The notes: generated from the letters alone by a model not told the origin. Counted from the stretch's first letter, positions 34,703 to 44,255 are shown. The stretch is DNA of 64,000 nucleotides from Sandaracinobacteroides sp041675905 (GCA_041675905.1 JBAYSX010000008.1:1-64000), one strand, 5' to 3'. Numbers and translations are program-made.

Positions 34703-35233
34703 TCAACCGATCGGCTCTCCGGGGTAAGTGCCATAGCTTTGTTCGCGCAACAGGTAACCGCTGCGCCCCCCCGTTTCTACCCGGCACCAGTTCCCTTCGC
34801 ACATGGTGATTCGCGCCGTCACCCCCGGTTCTGCCTGCCAAACGGGTGGTGCGGACAGATCGGGTCGGGCGTAAAGCGTACGGGTTTGGCGAACGATCTG
34901 AACGGTGCGTTCGGTGGACAGCATCGCCCGGTCCATCCAGCCTTCCGTACCGTCTGCGTCGCGAACCTTGCGCCATACATTCCATTCGTGCAGCACTTCC
35001 AGCGGCACGCCGGGGCGCGTGAATACCCATAGCACGGGATATTGCTTGCCCGGCCCGGCGCGCAGGAAAGCGCGCCCCGAACGCAGGGACGCAAAGCGCG
35101 GCACCGGAAGGCCGGACAGATTCTTCAGCGCATCCTTGTTGGTCGGGCCGCTATCCAGCGAGGGCGGCGGCTCCGCCACGGCTGGCGTCGCCAACAAAAG
35201 GAGGGCGCAAAAAAGTAAACGGCAGGATAGCAT
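34703..35233 (-). CDS. Secreted protein with bacterial SH3 domains
   Basis: 176 aa from ATG 35233, with a cleavable signal peptide ending AVA. Two SH3b-like segments follow: ASLRSGRAFLRAGPGKQYPVLWVF (reported here as about 52-75) and TLYARPDLSAPPVWQAEPGV. Such proteins bind cell wall or act as peptidase accessories. It is paired with the GGDEF gene. Function not known. Confidence 0.82.
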   Translation of the reverse strand: MLSCRLLFCALLLLATPAVAEPPPSLDSGPTNKDALKNLSGLPVPRFASLRSGRAFLRAGPGKQYPVLWVFTRPGVPLEVLHEWNVWRKVRDADGTEGWMDRAMLSTERTVQIVRQTRTLYARPDLSAPPVWQAEPGVTARITMCEGNWCRVETGGRSGYLLREQSYGTYPGEPIG

Positions 35234-35301
35234 CTCGGCGTACCTCTTGCCGCGCAATCGTCGGGCTTGCAAGCAGCATGCAAGCGCCTCTAGATACGCG
35301 C

Positions 35302-36315
35302 ATGACGTCTGCACCCGCAACTCGCTTCCATAAATATGCGGGCAAGCCCCGCGTGATCGTCACCCGCCGCCTGCCGCAGGCGGTGGAGACACGCATGGCC
35401 GAATTGTTCGATGTACAACTGAACCTTACGGACACGCCTTTTACCGACGCGGACCTGGCCGAAGCGATGGCCAATGCGGATGTGCTGGTGCCCACCATCA
35501 CCGACCGCGTCGACGGCGACCTGATTGCGGGCGCTGGCGAACAATTGAAGCTGATCGCCAATTTTGGCACCGGCGTTGACCATATCGATCTGGAGGCAGC
35601 GCGGGCGCGCGGCATCACTGTCACCAACACGCCCGGAACATTGACCGAAGATACGGCGGATATGGCGATGGCGCTGATTCTCGCCGTGCCGCGTCGCTTG
35701 TCCGAAGGTGAGGCGCTGGTGCGTTCCGGCACCTGGGCCGGCTGGTCGCCAACGGGGATGCTCGGGCACCGGATCGGCGGCAAAAGACTGGGGATCGTGG
35801 GCATGGGCCGGATTGGGCAGGCGGTGGCGCAACGGGCCCGGGCATTCGGCCTCTCCATCCATTATCACAATCGTAACCGTCTGCCGAAAGCGGTCGAAAC
35901 GTCATTGGAGGCTACCTGGTGGCCGACGCTGGATGCGATGCTCGAACGGGTGGATCTTGTATCGCTGAACTGCCCGGAAACGCCCGAAACGCGGCATCTG
36001 ATCAATGCGGAACGGCTGCGTCTGATGCAGCGCCATGTTTATCTGGTGAATGTGGCGCGCGGGGCACTGATCGACGAAGCAGCCCTGGCCGATGCGCTGG
36101 CGCGCGGCGAAATCGCGGGCGCCGGGCTGGATGTGTACGAACATGAACCGGAAATCACCAAAGCCCTGATCGATTCGCCCAATGTCGTTCTGTTGCCGCA
36201 TCTTAGCTCCGCAACCTTTGAGGGGCGTCAGGCGATGGGCGAAAAGGTAATTGCCAATATCCGCGTGTTCGCGGATGGCCACCGCCCGCCGGATCAGGTG
36301 ATCTCCGAATTTTAG
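35302..36315 (+). CDS. D-isomer-specific 2-hydroxyacid dehydrogenase (glyoxylate/hydroxypyruvate reductase type)
   Basis: NAD(P)H-dependent reductase of 2-oxoacids, 337 aa from ATG 35302. The Rossmann motif is LGIVGMGRIGQAVAQRA; catalytic residues are Arg in NVARGALIDE, Glu in YEHEPE and His in LPHLSSAT. NFGTGVDHIDLEAARARGITVTNTPG matches the glyoxylate reductase GyaR subgroup. The promoter region is shared with the divergent SH3 gene (68 nt). Confidence 0.9.
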   Translation: MTSAPATRFHKYAGKPRVIVTRRLPQAVETRMAELFDVQLNLTDTPFTDADLAEAMANADVLVPTITDRVDGDLIAGAGEQLKLIANFGTGVDHIDLEAARARGITVTNTPGTLTEDTADMAMALILAVPRRLSEGEALVRSGTWAGWSPTGMLGHRIGGKRLGIVGMGRIGQAVAQRARAFGLSIHYHNRNRLPKAVETSLEATWWPTLDAMLERVDLVSLNCPETPETRHLINAERLRLMQRHVYLVNVARGALIDEAALADALARGEIAGAGLDVYEHEPEITKALIDSPNVVLLPHLSSATFEGRQAMGEKVIANIRVFADGHRPPDQVISEF

Positions 36316-36350
36316 GCCGGACAGGCTGAAAGGGTCGCGCCATCGTCGCC

Positions 36351-38741
36351 TTGCTCCCCCGGCCATCCGTTCGCGCCAAGGAACTGCGGATTGCGCTGAT
36401 CTGCTACGGCGGCGTCAGCCTTGCCGTTTATATGCATGGCATTACCCGCGAATTGTGGAAATTGCTGCGCGCCAGTGAAGCGCGTCGCTCCGGCCACACG
36501 CTGGAAGGGGATAGCGAACCGGTTTGGCAGGCTTTTCTCGACAGTATCGCGGAGACGGTCGATCTGACGGTGGTCTGCGACATTTTATCCGGTGCGTCCG
36601 CCGGGGGCATCAACGCCATCATGCTGGGCCGGGCCATCGCGGACGGGCTGGATATGGAGCCATTACGCGAGATGTGGCTGGAACGTGCCGACGTCGAGCA
36701 TATGCTCGATCCGGAAGCCCGCCCCGGCCGGGCGATGCGTATGGCGCAATTCTACAAACAGCCTTTCGCCTGGGCGGCCACGCACCTGTCCGAGAGCCTC
36801 CCGTCGGTCGATGATCCTAAGGTGCGCGCCGAGGTCATGATGAAACTGTCCGGCTTTGTCCGGTCGCGCTGGTTCCAGCCGCCTTTTTCCGGCGTCGGAC
36901 TGACGATGGTGCTTTATGATGCGATGCAGGCGATGGAGGCTTCGCCACCTGGCCCGCCGTTGCTGCCGCCGGGGATCGGGCTGGATCTTGCCGTCACCAC
37001 GACGGATTATCATGGCATGACGGCCCGGCTGCCGATCCATTCGCCGCCGTATGTGATGGAGAAGGAGCATCGGCGCATCTTCGCGTTTCAGGCAGCGGCG
37101 CGGCGGGATTGGCCGGAAGCGACACCTGCCCGCCGGCTGGGGGATTTGCCCGGACTGACATTCGCAGCCCGCGCCACTTCCTGTTTCCCCGGAGCATTTC
37201 CGGCAGCGCACATCGGCGAGATGGATGATCTGCTGCGGAAGCGAGGCGAGGCGTGGCCAGGGCGCGAAGATTTCGTGACCATGCATCTTGCCGGCGATCG
37301 CGCGCCCGAGGATATCCGCCTGATCGACGGCTCCATCCTGAACAATGCGCCTTTCGGGCCGGCGCTCGAGGCCATCAGGCTAAGGCCATCGCATCACGAC
37401 GTGGATCGACGCTTCGTTTATATTGACCCCACGCCCGGTATTTTTGATGAGGACGAATCGCCGGATCGCCGCCCGCCGGGCTTTTTCACTACCATTTTGC
37501 GCGCGCTGGCCGACATTCCGCGGGAACAGCCCATTCGCGATAGTCTGGAGGCGATCAGCGCCACCTCCGCGCGCATTCGTCGTTTTGGGGAGGTGATCGA
37601 GGGGATGACGCCCGCAGTCGATGCCGCCATCCGCCGCGCCGTCGGTCATCGCTTCTTCATTTTCAATCTGTCGCCCGATCGGCTGGCGAGGGGCCGGTCA
37701 CGCATCCAGTCAGTTGCTGCAAGAGAGGCGGGCTTCGCCTTCGCCGGCTATGCGCAGTTGAAGCTCCGCATCGTGCTGGAAACCGCCGCTGAACTGCTCA
37801 TCCAGGCCTCTGGCGGGCCTATGGGGCAGGCCGAACGTGCGGAAATACAGCATCTGCTGGTCGCCGCCGCGCGCGCGCGCGGCGCGTTCGATCATGACGC
37901 CGCCACGGGCCGGGACGCACCTGCCAGCCCCTATGTGGCGATGTTGCGGGGACTCGATATCGGATTTCGTATCCGCCGCCTGCGTTTCGTGCTGCGCTGG
38001 CTGAACCAGACCCTGGCTGGCCTGACCGTCGGGGTTGAACCGGCGGATCGCGACCTGATCGAGCAGATCAAAACCGGATTGCACACGGTGCTCGCTCCCT
38101 TCGTTACCCGTCAATCCCATGCCGGCGCCACGCGTCCGGATATGGTTGCCGCCGCCGCCCAATCCTTGCTGGAAACGCCGGATATTGGCAGTGCTTCCGA
38201 TGCGTTGGACGCGCTGGCGTCTTCGCTCGATTTGTCGTCCCTGGATGGCGAGGCGGACCGGATCATTGTGGGCGCGGTGGAAAACCCGCAACTGTCCCGC
38301 AATGTGCGGGAAGGTTTGCTGCGTGCCTTCCTCGGCTTCCCTTTTTACGACATCGCGATCCTGCCGCTGATGCCCGAAGAAAGTTCCGACAGTTTCCTGG
38401 AGCTGAGAGTGGACCGTATTTCTCCGCAGGACGCGCAAATGTTACGCACCGGTGGCATGCGTGCGACACTCAAAGGATGGCAACTAAATAATTTTGCAGC
38501 ATTTTTTAGCCGGGCGTATCGTGAAAACGACTATTTATGGGGCCGTCTGCATGCTGCCGAGCGCTTCGCCGATATTGTGCTTTCCTCCGCTCGTGGCAGT
38601 GGCGCGACAGACATGGATGCAAGTGCCTGGAAGAAAAAGCTCTTTATGGCTATCCTCGATTCCGAACGGGCACATCTGAGCGAGATACAGCCCTTGATCG
38701 ATGAACTTGTGGAACAGGTTAGCGGAGAGACGGATTCATAA
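36351..38741 (+). CDS. Large patatin-like phospholipase
   Basis: A 796-aa protein whose N-terminal 360 residues carry the patatin fold. The oxyanion segment is YGGVSLAVYMHG, the nucleophile is S83 in GASAGG, and the catalytic Asp is in LIDGSILNNAPFG (about 326). The remaining 400 residues form an alpha-helical domain of the DUF3376 type. The start is uncertain: TTG 36351 is the first acceptable codon after an in-frame stop at 36327, and no ATG fits. Lipid hydrolysis is likely, with an unknown target. Its stop overlaps the convergent pyruvate-kinase-like gene by 6 nt. Confidence 0.84.
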   Translation: MLPRPSVRAKELRIALICYGGVSLAVYMHGITRELWKLLRASEARRSGHTLEGDSEPVWQAFLDSIAETVDLTVVCDILSGASAGGINAIMLGRAIADGLDMEPLREMWLERADVEHMLDPEARPGRAMRMAQFYKQPFAWAATHLSESLPSVDDPKVRAEVMMKLSGFVRSRWFQPPFSGVGLTMVLYDAMQAMEASPPGPPLLPPGIGLDLAVTTTDYHGMTARLPIHSPPYVMEKEHRRIFAFQAAARRDWPEATPARRLGDLPGLTFAARATSCFPGAFPAAHIGEMDDLLRKRGEAWPGREDFVTMHLAGDRAPEDIRLIDGSILNNAPFGPALEAIRLRPSHHDVDRRFVYIDPTPGIFDEDESPDRRPPGFFTTILRALADIPREQPIRDSLEAISATSARIRRFGEVIEGMTPAVDAAIRRAVGHRFFIFNLSPDRLARGRSRIQSVAAREAGFAFAGYAQLKLRIVLETAAELLIQASGGPMGQAERAEIQHLLVAAARARGAFDHDAATGRDAPASPYVAMLRGLDIGFRIRRLRFVLRWLNQTLAGLTVGVEPADRDLIEQIKTGLHTVLAPFVTRQSHAGATRPDMVAAAAQSLLETPDIGSASDALDALASSLDLSSLDGEADRIIVGAVENPQLSRNVREGLLRAFLGFPFYDIAILPLMPEESSDSFLELRVDRISPQDAQMLRTGGMRATLKGWQLNNFAAFFSRAYRENDYLWGRLHAAERFADIVLSSARGSGATDMDASAWKKKLFMAILDSERAHLSEIQPLIDELVEQVSGETDS

Positions 38742-40220
38742 GCCCGTCGCCCAGCTTCGCAGGGGGCGAAGTTTTGGCGTCTTCTTGGCGATATGCTCGC
38801 CCATGCGGCGGAGAAGCATGTCGAGCGATTCGATTGCTTCGAACAGATAGGGCCCCTTGTTGAGCATGACGCATTCTGCCCGCACCGCCATTGCCGCATC
38901 CGTCATTTCGCCGCGAGAAGGGATGCCTTTCTTCAGATAATTTTCCAGTACCTGGGTTGCCCAGATCACCGGAATTTGCGCGGCTTCACATAACCACAGG
39001 ATTTCCTCCTGCATTTCCGCGAGGCGTGCGAAACCGATTTCGACTGCCAGATCGCCGCGTGCGATCATCACGGCCGTGGGCTGCTGTCCGGCGGCGCGTA
39101 TCATCATGTCCGGCAGATTGCGTACGGCGCGCCCGGTTTCGATCTTCAATACCAGTCCGAGGGTGCGCCAGTCGTCCGGGCGTTCGCGGGCAAGCGCTTC
39201 CTGAAGCCGGATCACATCATCGGCATGTTGCACAAAGGAATATTGGACGCCATCGGCGTGGCGGGCAATGAAGCCGAGCGCCTCGCGATCCTCAAAGGTA
39301 AGGGCTGGCACACTGAATTCGGCGTCGGGAAAGTTGATGCCCTTTTCGGGCTTCAGCCTGTAGCCCTTTTTTGCGGGCCCGCCAACGACGCGGACCGCCA
39401 CGCCCCACGGTTCACGCCGTTCGACATGGGTAAACAGCTCGCCATCGTCGATAAAAATGCGGTGGTCGATTTCGGACGCTGCCAGTGCTTCCGCCAGCGT
39501 ACATTCCACTGCGGGCAGATTTTCTTCCACTTTCCCGATTTGCCCCGGCAGGACGATCGCCAGTTCATCCCCCGGCCTCAGGCGCCGGTTATCCACGGGC
39601 CGGATGTCACCGGTGCGGATCTTCGGTCCGGCGAGGTCCATCATCACCCGCATGCGCCGGCCGGTTTTCTCCGTTGCCTCCCCGACATGATCGATCATGC
39701 GGCCCCATATTTGTTCATCGTCATGGGCGCAGTTGATCCGTACCGCTTCGACGCCAAGCTCCGCCAGCCGCACCATAAAGCTGGCGTCGTCGGCAGCCTC
39801 GGATGGCAGCGTCACCATCAGATGCACGCCGCTTTCGTGCGAGCATTCGCCAAACAATGTGCGGGTGCGCGCGGCGATAAGCTCTTCGCCGGCGAAGAAA
39901 TCGGGGCTCGGCGGTGGCAGCGGCGTTTCACCGCCGTCGAGGATGCGCAGCACATCGCGCACCGCGTCCAGCGTCGGCATCACCCGCCCCTCGGCCCGGC
40001 CAAGCGAGGACAGCCCACGCTCCATCAACCGTCGCTGCAACTGGCGAATATCGTGTGTACGGAAGCTGAGGTAGCGGGCGAAATTTTCCGCGCTGGAGGT
40101 AAAGTCCGGCTGCGCAATCCAGCCCTCCCAGCGGCTGGCAATTTGCCGACCGCTGATGTCCACCGCGTCCCGCAATTGCTCGACTTCCCGCTGCAGATCG
40201 GAAATGTCCCGGGCCGTCAT
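38736..40220 (-). CDS. Pyruvate kinase-like protein lacking the C-terminal domain
   Basis: 494 aa. Residues 1-130 are a helical extension with no known motif. From about 131 the pyruvate kinase A and B domains are recognisable: RINCAHDDE (RxNxSHG in pyruvate kinases), MMDLAGPKIRTG, LKIET with catalytic Lys359 and metal Glu361, IARGDLAVEIG, and ATQVLEN. The chain stops at the end of the barrel, without the roughly 120-residue allosteric C-domain. Catalytic residues look kept, so it may phosphoryl-transfer, but classical pyruvate kinase activity is not assured. The long frame reaching 40805 is an artefact beyond MTARDI at 40220. Confidence 0.82.
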   Translation of the reverse strand: MTARDISDLQREVEQLRDAVDISGRQIASRWEGWIAQPDFTSSAENFARYLSFRTHDIRQLQRRLMERGLSSLGRAEGRVMPTLDAVRDVLRILDGGETPLPPPSPDFFAGEELIAARTRTLFGECSHESGVHLMVTLPSEAADDASFMVRLAELGVEAVRINCAHDDEQIWGRMIDHVGEATEKTGRRMRVMMDLAGPKIRTGDIRPVDNRRLRPGDELAIVLPGQIGKVEENLPAVECTLAEALAASEIDHRIFIDDGELFTHVERREPWGVAVRVVGGPAKKGYRLKPEKGINFPDAEFSVPALTFEDREALGFIARHADGVQYSFVQHADDVIRLQEALARERPDDWRTLGLVLKIETGRAVRNLPDMMIRAAGQQPTAVMIARGDLAVEIGFARLAEMQEEILWLCEAAQIPVIWATQVLENYLKKGIPSRGEMTDAAMAVRAECVMLNKGPYLFEAIESLDMLLRRMGEHIAKKTPKLRPLRSWATGL

Positions 40221-40397
40221 GCTATCCGCCTTTCCTGCCTGTTGATCGTCCTGGCCATCATGGCACAAATAGCAGGCCGGCGTCGCCCATTCCTGCCACT
40301 TGACCAACGCCCGCCGGTTTGATCGGTTGCGGAGTTGTCCTGGCCGGTTCATGATGCCGGGCAACGAATGGCCGATCCGACATCGGGGAGAAAATTT

Positions 40398-40787
40398 ATG
40401 CATGTGAACCGTCTCGACCATGTTAATATCCGGACGCCGGCGCTGGCTGAAACGGTGGCGTTTTATGAGTCGGTGCTTGGATTTCGTCGCGGCGCAGTAG
40501 CGGCCCCGGTCGACCAGAACCGGAATGCCTGGCTTTTCGACAAGGCGGGCAAGCCGCTGATTCACGTCAGTATGCCGGATGAAAATGAGCCGGCGCGAAA
40601 TGTGGGAAATACCAGCCGGCTGGATCATATTGCATTTGATTGTACCGGCGTCGATGAAATTGCCGGGGTGCTCGGAAACCTCGGCGTGCCTTATGACTAT
40701 CGCGATCTTTCCACGCATGGCTTTGTACAGTTTGTCGTACGCGATCCTAATGGAATAAGCGTGGAACTGAATTTCCGGACAAGCTGA
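40398..40787 (+). CDS. VOC (glyoxalase/bleomycin-resistance fold) family protein
   Basis: A 129-aa protein with two beta-alpha-beta-beta-beta modules. HVNIRTPALAETVAFYESVLGF is the N-terminal VOC motif, with metal-ligand candidates His at 8, His in RLDHIAFDC, and Glu in SVELNF. GGGGAG lies 7 nt before ATG 40398. Function may be a lyase, isomerase or dioxygenase. It stands at the left edge of the catabolic cluster and could belong to it, but a hairpin separates it. Confidence 0.82.
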   Translation: MHVNRLDHVNIRTPALAETVAFYESVLGFRRGAVAAPVDQNRNAWLFDKAGKPLIHVSMPDENEPARNVGNTSRLDHIAFDCTGVDEIAGVLGNLGVPYDYRDLSTHGFVQFVVRDPNGISVELNFRTS

Positions 40788-40790
40788 GAA

Positions 40791-40815
40791 TTGCCAGCCT
40801 GACACAGGCTGGCAA
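40791..40815. terminator. Bidirectional terminator hairpin
   Basis: TTGCCAGCCTG and CAGGCTGGCAA form a perfect 11-bp stem with a 3-nt loop, between the convergent VOC and first SnoaL genes. Confidence 0.75.
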
Positions 40816-40832
40816 CCATAAAGACTGGCCAG

Positions 40833-41294
40833 TCAGGCCCGCTCGTGCAGTTGGGCCACATCCTCGCCAAGCGGGATCAGCGCATCTTCGTCGAACCGGG
40901 TGATTTTCCAGCCGGCAGCGGTGCGGACATAATCGATATCGTAGCAGCAATAGACGAGGACCTGCTGATCCTTCGCGCCAATTGCACGGGCAAAGACATA
41001 GCCTCGCGCCATCGCTGTATTCTCTTCGAGTTTCCGAATCTGAAAATTCGTTACATGATGACAATGGTGGCGGGTATCGGCGAAGACACCGGTAAAGAAT
41101 TTGCGGATCGCGTCATGACCCTGGCATGTATCAAGGCCGAGGTCGCTGACATCAAAAATGGCATCCGGCGTAAAACAATCAACCAGGCTGTCCAGGTCGG
41201 ACATGGAATCTACGGCTGCATAATATTGCAGAAGAACGTTTTCCAGAGCGGCGCGGTCTTCGATGATTTGTACGCGTTGTTCCAGTGTGCTCAT
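40833..41294 (-). CDS. SnoaL-like (NTF2-fold) protein 1
   Basis: A 153-aa single-domain NTF2-like protein. The start is ATG 41294 with GGGAGA upstream. VDSMSDLDSLVDCFTPDAIFDVSDL and a HHCHHVTNFQIRK stretch (about 75-87) are shared with the gene at 44636; the multi-His/Asp segment lies where SnoaL-type enzymes place their active-site pocket. Members act as isomerases, dehydratases, cyclases or oxygenase small subunits. It is the first of four such genes in the cluster and is close to a ferritin-like and a TonB receptor gene. Confidence 0.82.
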   Translation of the reverse strand: MSTLEQRVQIIEDRAALENVLLQYYAAVDSMSDLDSLVDCFTPDAIFDVSDLGLDTCQGHDAIRKFFTGVFADTRHHCHHVTNFQIRKLEENTAMARGYVFARAIGAKDQQVLVYCCYDIDYVRTAAGWKITRFDEDALIPLGEDVAQLHERA

Positions 41295-41475
41295 ATTTTT
41301 ATCTCCCATTCTGTATAGACTCATATTACCGGCGTCGGTCAGAGCTTCCAGAAGCATATGATTAGGTCGCGATAGCCGACTCGTCCAGTAACAGGATGTA
41401 CAGGGACTCCAACTTCATGCCCATTGGGAGTAGGATGTGGTGCACGGCATCACCGGGCAGAGAAGGAGATCGGCC

Positions 41476-41943
41476 ATGTCCAGCTTCGACCAGGACCGGG
41501 TTATATCGATCCTGAACAATATCCTCGAACAGGAACTGGCGGGTGTGGTGCGATATACCCATTATTCGTTCCTGATTTTCGGTTTCGGGCGTATTCCGAT
41601 CGTCTCATGGTTGCGCGATCAGGCGAATGAATCCCTGAATCATGCACAACAAGCTGGTGAATTGATTACGCATTTCGGTTGTTATCCATCACTTGAAATC
41701 GGACCTTTGCTGGATAGCCACAAGTTCGACATCGCCACGATCTTGCGGGAATCGGCGGAAACGGAAGCAAAAGCGCTTGCCTGTTATCGCGAATTGCTGG
41801 CGGAGGTCGAAGGCAAATCCGTGATGCTGGAAGAGTATGCGCGACAGATGATTTTGACCGAGGAACTGCACGCGGGAGAGGTCGACAAGATGTTGCGGAA
41901 AAGCGGCCACCTTCAGGAAGCCGCTCCTTCGTCGGGCCGCTGA
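41476..41943 (+). CDS. Ferritin-like (bacterioferritin-type) protein
   Basis: Four-helix di-iron protein, 155 aa from ATG 41476, preceded by AAGGAGA. Candidate ferroxidase ligands: Glu in EQELAG (20), ESLNH (52/56), ETEAK (95-97) and EELHAGEV (130/132). The canonical E-x-x-H of helix 2 reads ESLNH, a one-residue shift, so metal binding may differ, and the Met haem ligand of bacterioferritin is not evident. It could store iron for the two iron oxygenases nearby, or protect against oxidative stress. This coupling is inference. Confidence 0.8.
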   Translation: MSSFDQDRVISILNNILEQELAGVVRYTHYSFLIFGFGRIPIVSWLRDQANESLNHAQQAGELITHFGCYPSLEIGPLLDSHKFDIATILRESAETEAKALACYRELLAEVEGKSVMLEEYARQMILTEELHAGEVDKMLRKSGHLQEAAPSSGR

Positions 41944-41945
41944 AT

Positions 41946-41972
41946 CCCGGGGTTTCTTCAAGAAACCCCGGG
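41946..41972. terminator. Bidirectional terminator hairpin
   Basis: A perfect 13-bp stem (41946-41958 with 41960-41972), CCCGGGGTTTCTT pairing with its complement, with a single unpaired C in the apex, lies between the convergent ferritin-like and TonB receptor genes. The AAGAAA strand provides T-rich RNA on the minus-strand read. Confidence 0.82.
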
Positions 41973-41981
41973 TAAAGGAAA

Positions 41982-44255
41982 TTACCAGTTTACGCGGAAC
42001 GACAAGCCATATTCGCGTGGCGCTTTGTAAGAAACCTGCGAGAATAAACCAGTGTTCCATGTCGCGGCTTCTACATAGCGATTGTCGAACAGATTATTGA
42101 CCCACAATTCTACAGACCAGTTTTCATTCGCCGGTGTCCAGCCAACATTGGCGCGGACAATATGGGTCGGCTGGATGTGCACGATTGGCGGATTGGTCAG
42201 GCCCTGCAGGAATTTGGAAGCGGTATAGGAATAGTTCGCCCCCATATTCGCCGTGCCGCCGATCAGGTCGAACCGATAATCCGCCCCCGCCGTGGCGGCC
42301 CATTTCGGCGAGTTCTGAAGACGACGGCCCGCGAGGTCATCGAAACCGCCGGTCAGAGGGTTAAAGAACAGGAAGTCATCATAGGTTGCATCAAGATAGG
42401 CTGCCGTCCCTGTGAGGGTCAGGCCATCTATGGGCAGGGCCGTTACCTCCAGTTCCGCGCCTTTGATCGTGGATTTGGCCGCGTTGAAGATGGAGGTGCC
42501 GATCTGCGTCGGCCCTTCACCTTCCACGATATAGTTCTGGGAAACCTGCATATCCTTGTATTTCGTATAGAATACAGACAGGTTGGTACGCAGGCGCCGG
42601 TCGAGCAGATCCGCTTTCACACCCGCTTCAAATGTGTCGACGGTTTCCGGCCCGAATGGCCCGATATCCTGTGGTTGGGAGATACGGCCGACAAAACCGC
42701 CCGATTTGAAGCCACGGGCATAATAACCATAGAGAAGAATGTCATTCGCAACCTGATAGTCCAGCCCGAGTTTCCAGCCGAATTTATCCCATGATTTTTT
42801 GCCCGTTACATCGAAGCCGCCAATTGAGGGCGATCCAAAGAACTGGGCAGGGCCATCAGGGTTGAGGAAATTCTCGATACCGGCATCCATTTCTGTCTTT
42901 TCATGCGTATAGCGAATGCCGGCCTGGAAACGCAGGCGATCCGTCAGATCGATAAAGGTCTGGGCGAAAAGCGAACCGGACCAGTTATCCTGCTCCTGCA
43001 TATTAAACTGGCTGAAGCCTGGCGCGGCGAACTCGAGGATGAGACTGGAGAAATGATCGTAATGTGTCTTTAGATAAAAGCCGCCCACCAACAGGTTGAT
43101 CGCATCCGTGATATCGACAGAGGTGCGGAGCTCCTGACTGAGTTGCCAGCCTTTCGTGTGCCGGTAGGTATCCAGAGCGAAGGCAGGATTGGCCGTTGCG
43201 TCATTATCGGTATATTCGGTGAGATTGAATTCCTTATACCCTGTGATCGCGGTTACATCGCCAATTCCGCTATTTTGCCAGTTGATCGTCAGCGTACCAC
43301 GATAGGTATTCATGTCGCTGATATCTGGCACGGAACTGTTGGCCGAAAAATATTTCTTCGGTGCCTTGCAGGGCTGCGTCGTAGACACGCACGGGCTTTG
43401 ATACATCGGCAGTTTTTGACCCGGATGCATTGTTCCCGGCGGATCGTAAACGAGATCGCCCGGCACCGAACCGCTGACAACAACCGGCGAGCCATTACGG
43501 GCGCGGCCATATTCACCGGACAGGGTAATATCGAGATCTGCTGTGGGCGTATATCTCAAATAGCCGCGCAGCGCCGTGACATTCCGGCTGCCCATGTCGC
43601 TGCCATCCATAATATTTGTATAAAAACCATCACGGCCGGTGTGCATCACTGCAATTTTACCGGCAAGCAGCTCATCGACCAGCGGAATGTCCACGGCGGC
43701 CTTGATATCGATCCGGTCGTAATTGCCGAACGTGACTTCCGCCTTGCCGCCAAATTCGCCCGTAGGTTGTGCAGTGGTAACCTGCACGACGCCGCCGGTG
43801 GTGTTTGCACCGAATAGCGTGCCCTGGGGACCACGCAAAATCTCAATACGGTCAACATCGAAAAGATCGAGGAGCGCACCCATCGAGAAATATTGCGGGA
43901 CTCCATCCTGTACGATTGAAACGGTATTGCCCGCGAACGGGTCCGGTTCGATTACGCCAATCCCGCGGATCGTGAAAACAGCGCTGTTCGGGGTATTGGT
44001 GAAGGTATTGATCTGGATATTGGGAACGTGCCCCTGCAGCCCCTGAAGTGTTGTCGCATGCAGGTTGTCGACCATTTCCCCTGTAACGGCGGATACAGAG
44101 ATCGGAACACTTTGCAGGCTTTCGGCGCGCTTTTGCGCTGTCACCACGATGTCCTGAAGGCCGCCTGCCGCCGGCGCGTCCTGCGCAAGAGCGGGAAAGG
44201 ACGTGATCGCTACAAGCGAAATGGCCGTGCAGCGCAAAAAAATAGCAGGTTTCAT
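41982..44255 (-). CDS. TonB-dependent receptor 1
   Basis: 757-aa outer-membrane active transporter, from ATG 44255 with GGGAGA upstream. A signal peptide ends LAQ (about 25), followed by the TonB box IVVTAQKRAES, the plug (VDRIEILRGPQGTLFGANTTGG) and the 22-stranded barrel ending in an aromatic residue (FRVNW). It is full-length and closely related to the receptor at 50801 over its whole length. Sphingomonads use many such receptors for bulky organic substrates. The substrate is inferred from cluster context only, not from this protein. Confidence 0.94.
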   Translation of the reverse strand: MKPAIFLRCTAISLVAITSFPALAQDAPAAGGLQDIVVTAQKRAESLQSVPISVSAVTGEMVDNLHATTLQGLQGHVPNIQINTFTNTPNSAVFTIRGIGVIEPDPFAGNTVSIVQDGVPQYFSMGALLDLFDVDRIEILRGPQGTLFGANTTGGVVQVTTAQPTGEFGGKAEVTFGNYDRIDIKAAVDIPLVDELLAGKIAVMHTGRDGFYTNIMDGSDMGSRNVTALRGYLRYTPTADLDITLSGEYGRARNGSPVVVSGSVPGDLVYDPPGTMHPGQKLPMYQSPCVSTTQPCKAPKKYFSANSSVPDISDMNTYRGTLTINWQNSGIGDVTAITGYKEFNLTEYTDNDATANPAFALDTYRHTKGWQLSQELRTSVDITDAINLLVGGFYLKTHYDHFSSLILEFAAPGFSQFNMQEQDNWSGSLFAQTFIDLTDRLRFQAGIRYTHEKTEMDAGIENFLNPDGPAQFFGSPSIGGFDVTGKKSWDKFGWKLGLDYQVANDILLYGYYARGFKSGGFVGRISQPQDIGPFGPETVDTFEAGVKADLLDRRLRTNLSVFYTKYKDMQVSQNYIVEGEGPTQIGTSIFNAAKSTIKGAELEVTALPIDGLTLTGTAAYLDATYDDFLFFNPLTGGFDDLAGRRLQNSPKWAATAGADYRFDLIGGTANMGANYSYTASKFLQGLTNPPIVHIQPTHIVRANVGWTPANENWSVELWVNNLFDNRYVEAATWNTGLFSQVSYKAPREYGLSFRVNW

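Noticed and set aside
34163..35233. A c-di-GMP signalling operon with a sensor
   Set aside because: The GGDEF protein has only a helix and no sensor; the adjacent SH3 protein is not a known c-di-GMP partner, so calling it a signalling system would overreach.
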